Assembly (NCBI GenBank): GCA_041497995.1
Contig: JBGQHM010000374.1
Coordinates: 1 to 6,705, forward strand
Direction: 5' to 3'
Source of the DNA: DATKMS01 sp041497995
GTDB lineage: Bacteria; Desulfobacterota; Binatia; HRBIN30
DNA length: 6,705 bases
A program made the position numbers and the translations under genes. The notes beneath the pieces were generated by a model, which saw nothing but the letters and a program-made list of their open reading frames with translations, searched no databases and was not told the DNA's origin. This document shows, one piece after another, positions 6,143 to 6,705 of this stretch (the stretch's first letter is position 1; each line of letters opens with the position of its first letter).

Positions 6143-6151
6143 CGGGGTCTG

Positions 6152-6705
6152 ATGTGGGTTGTCCGCATCGCTTGCCTTGTAGCCGGACTGGTGGTTGCGT
6201 GCGCCGCGCGTGGCGGTGCGGACGTGTGCGCATACGTCGCCAACAGCGGTTCCAATTCCGTCTCGGTTATCGACGCGGCCACCAACACCGTGCGCACCGC
6301 GATCGCCGTCGGAGAGATGCCGCGCGCCATTGTGCTCACGCATGACGCGACGCAGGCGTACGTCGCCAATGGCCACTCACGGACGCTATCGGTGATCGAC
6401 ACGGCAACCAACACGGTCCGCGCGACGTTTCCGGCCGGCCGGGATCCACGCGACGTCGCGCTCTCACCGGACGATGCGCGCATCTACGTCAGCAACGGCA
6501 GCTCCGACGCGGTCGCCGTCATTGATAGCGCTACACAGACATTCATCGGCTCCGACATCGGCGTCGGCAACGGTCCGCGCGGGCTCGCACTGACGCCCGA
6601 CGGTGGCCGCGTCTACGTTACGAGTGTGGTCGATGACCAGGTCGCGGTGATCGACACCGCTTCGAACACCAACTTCGACGCGATCACCGTCGGTGCCGGC
6701 CCGAC
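6152..6705 (+). CDS. Exported YVTN-type beta-propeller repeat protein (3' end outside window)
   Basis: Starts at ATG 6152 and stays open to the window edge; 184 codons are visible. The N-terminus MWVVRIACLVAGLVVAC is a signal sequence. VVAC (14-17) fits a lipoprotein box with Cys17 as the lipidated residue, but cleavage by signal peptidase I around 23-24 is also possible. Four repeats of about 42 residues follow, beginning at 27, 69, 111 and 154. Each has the pattern [AIV]YV-x-[NS]-x6-V-x-VID-x-A(T/S)-x-T, then an xVGxxP-type turn and ALTPDG-like ending, the signature of the 40-residue YVTN propeller family. Such proteins form extracytoplasmic beta-propellers used in binding or as surface-layer components; the ligand is unknown. 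More blades would be expected beyond the window. It is transcribed away from the patatin gene. Confidence 0.85.
   Translation, partial: MWVVRIACLVAGLVVACAARGGADVCAYVANSGSNSVSVIDAATNTVRTAIAVGEMPRAIVLTHDATQAYVANGHSRTLSVIDTATNTVRATFPAGRDPRDVALSPDDARIYVSNGSSDAVAVIDSATQTFIGSDIGVGNGPRGLALTPDGGRVYVTSVVDDQVAVIDTASNTNFDAITVGAGP

Noticed and set aside
6116..6483. Minus-strand ORFs opposite the beta-propeller gene
   Set aside because: Their repetitive look comes from being the antisense of the YVTN repeats; the plus frame from 6152 has a signal sequence and the repeat signature.

Overview
The window is GC-rich bacterial chromosomal DNA with densely packed genes, no RNA genes, and no transposase, integrase or CRISPR array. 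The organism looks like an uncultured, GC-rich, Gram-negative-type bacterium of a deltaproteobacterial or Binatota-like lineage. This is an inference from the PALS-type C-terminal sorting tail on the first gene, the secreted YVTN beta-propeller protein at the end, and the long GC-rich palindromic intergenic repeats. No phylogenetic marker is present to fix the lineage.

Layout, left to right. (1) The 3' end of a surface or secreted protein of unknown function (+, 2-442), ending in a Pro-Ala-Leu-Ser / membrane helix / Arg-cluster tail. (2) A two-armed palindromic repeat (480-560) between two convergent genes; its right arm contains the stop codon of the next gene. (3) A drug:H+ antiporter-type MFS transporter (-, 556-1956). 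(4) A divergent intergenic region of about 200 bp with candidate regulatory signals and a possible 20-codon leader ORF. (5) A membrane-bound class III adenylate cyclase, six membrane helices + HAMP + catalytic domain (+, 2153-3724). (6) A second copy of the palindromic repeat (3783-3864). (7) A diaminopimelate epimerase family protein (+, 3908-4738) in which both catalytic cysteine positions are serine. (8) A convergent patatin-like phospholipase (-, 4770-6044). (9) A short divergent promoter region with two small dyads. (10) The 5' part of an exported YVTN beta-propeller protein (+, 6152 to the window edge).

The genes do not form an obvious single pathway. Most are separated by repeats or change strand, so they read as independent housekeeping, signalling and envelope functions rather than one operon. 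The two most noteworthy items are the Ser/Ser DapF-family protein and the palindromic repeat family, whose two copies share a perfect 33-base arm although they lie 3.3 kb apart. I found no convincing new multi-gene system.
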